Shown in pieces: positions 7,318 through 7,663 of a stretch of 7,663 nucleotides of DNA. The notes below the pieces were generated by a model that worked only from the letters and a program-made list of their open reading frames with translations, was not told where the DNA came from and searched no databases. Source of the stretch: Helicobacteraceae bacterium (GTDB lineage Bacteria; Campylobacterota; Campylobacteria; Campylobacterales; SZUA-545); contig JAISRI010000047.1 of NCBI GenBank assembly GCA_031273735.1, positions 1-7,663 of the forward strand. Reading direction: 5' to 3'. A program made the translations under genes and the position numbers. The first letter of the stretch is position 1; every line of letters starts with the position of its first letter.

Positions 7318-7379
7318 TATTTTTCTAATTTTGCGTCTTGTTGATTACAGCCCGCAAAAGCCAAAAAATATTCCTTCAC
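7317..7379 (-). CDS. possible 20-residue ORF translationally coupled to mfd
   Basis: GTG 7379-7377 lies 5 nt after AAGGAG (7390-7385) on the minus strand, a far better initiation signal than mfd has. The frame reads MKEYFLAFAGCN and on to Lys-Leu-Glu-Lys, then TAA at 7319-7317, which overlaps the mfd ATG as TAATG. An in-frame TAA just upstream excludes a longer version. It may be a translated leader that delivers ribosomes to mfd. The Leu-Ala-Phe-Ala-Gly-Cys segment superficially looks like a lipobox, but it is too short and lacks a basic n-region, so I do not call it a lipoprotein. Chance is possible. Confidence 0.4.
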   Translation of the reverse strand: MKEYFLAFAGCNQQDAKLEK

Positions 7380-7656
7380 CTTATCTCCTTATCGTAAATA
7401 GGTTTGCAACGCGAAACTCTACGATCTCATACCTAAAACGCAAATTATCGTTGAATATATCGAAAACTTCCCTTCATAGAATAGCGCTTCCTCCGCGCCT
7501 TACGCTCCTCCTTAGCGCTACGGAGCGGATAAAGTCGCGGGAACGACGGCGCGCGGCGGAAAGGAGCAAAGCGCGCGTTTAATCGTCTTGCGAACTCGCG
7601 CTTTAAGGCTAGATCGGTATCATTCGGCGTTCAAATTACCTATCAGGAGGTCGTAA
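7380..7656. other. non-coding stretch with a branched fold, between mfd and the next gene
   Basis: No recognisable protein or known RNA family is seen in these bases. The part near mfd (7385-7390) holds the ribosome binding site of the small upstream ORF. The middle can fold as a three-way junction. GCGC (7484-7487) pairs with GCGC (7571-7574), TTCC (7488-7491) with GGAA (7558-7561), and CGCGCC (7494-7499) with GGCGCG (7548-7553). These enclose hairpins CGCTCC/GGAGCG (7503-7508/7522-7527) and GTCG/CGAC (7534-7537/7544-7547). TATCAT (7618-7623) is a weak -10 candidate for the gene at 7657. The fold was found by eye and would be possible on either strand. Confidence 0.4.
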
Positions 7657-7663
7657 ATGGCTT
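7657..7663 (+). CDS. start of an unidentified gene (cut by the right edge)
   Basis: AGGAGGT (7645-7651) is an almost perfect Shine-Dalgarno sequence placed 5 nt before ATG 7657, which is followed by an Ala codon. Only Met-Ala is visible, so nothing can be said about the product beyond an expected good level of translation. It is divergent from mfd. Confidence 0.6.

Noticed and set aside
7318..7499. Degenerate protein gene on the minus strand upstream of mfd, read through two shifted frames
   Set aside because: Pieces look protein-like in two frames, but no known domain or continuous frame emerges and frame shifts would have to be assumed. A genome-wide repeat search is needed before naming it.
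7331..7582. 83-residue plus-strand frame starting at TTG
   Set aside because: There is no ribosome binding site, the C-terminus is low-complexity and Arg-rich, and it overlaps the candidate RNA fold and the coupled ORF before mfd. The strong start signal for the real plus-strand gene is at 7645-7659.

Overview
The window most likely comes from a member of the Campylobacterota (Epsilonproteobacteria) with an unusually high G+C content for that group. The inference rests on the compact MobA, the roughly 1000-residue Mfd, and a small single-pass membrane protein whose C-terminal pattern I associate with that phylum. It is drawn from protein character only, since no rRNA or other marker is present. 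The chromosome outside one cassette is packed with the palindrome CGATCG: I count about 30 copies in the window, seven of them extended to GCGATCGC, the HIP1 octamer of cyanobacteria.

Layout. Bases 1-1199 (minus) hold a MATE-family efflux transporter that runs off the left edge. A divergent promoter region at about 1200-1245 separates it from a plus-strand cluster: a possible 33-residue membrane peptide (1246-1347), an ExoX-like DEDDh exonuclease (1372-2112), a 137-residue single-pass membrane protein of unknown function (2109-2522) and mobA (2525-3076). The last three are tightly packed, with an ATGA overlap and a 2-nt gap. Bases 4294-7317 (minus) encode the transcription-repair coupling factor Mfd, with a Rho-independent terminator behind it and a possible 20-residue coupled ORF in front of it. 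Bases 7380-7656 have no convincing gene but can fold into a branched RNA-like structure. At 7657 a new plus-strand gene begins with a strong ribosome binding site and is cut after two codons.

The most interesting part is 3059-4239. A 16-bp perfect direct repeat, which is the last five codons of mobA plus the first base of its stop, brackets about 1.15 kb of different character. This stretch is lower in G+C, contains no CGATCG, and carries a formyltransferase-domain gene (3519-4196) that looks like a surface-sugar N-formyltransferase. The distal repeat copy also reads Ala-Lys-Leu-Ser-Asp-stop, as if the cassette had inserted into the 3' end of mobA and regenerated it. In front of the formyltransferase lies a short leader ORF with its own strong ribosome binding site, interrupted by a (TC)16 tract. 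In the present phase the leader stops at 3470-3472. Loss of one TC unit, or gain of two, would let it run to a TGA that overlaps the formyltransferase ATG as ATGA. The sequence therefore suggests a phase-variable switch acting through translational coupling rather than through an in-frame fusion.

The housekeeping genes (exonuclease, Mfd) concern DNA repair and MobA concerns molybdenum cofactor maturation; nothing shows that they act together. The cassette would add switchable surface modification to this otherwise ordinary locus.
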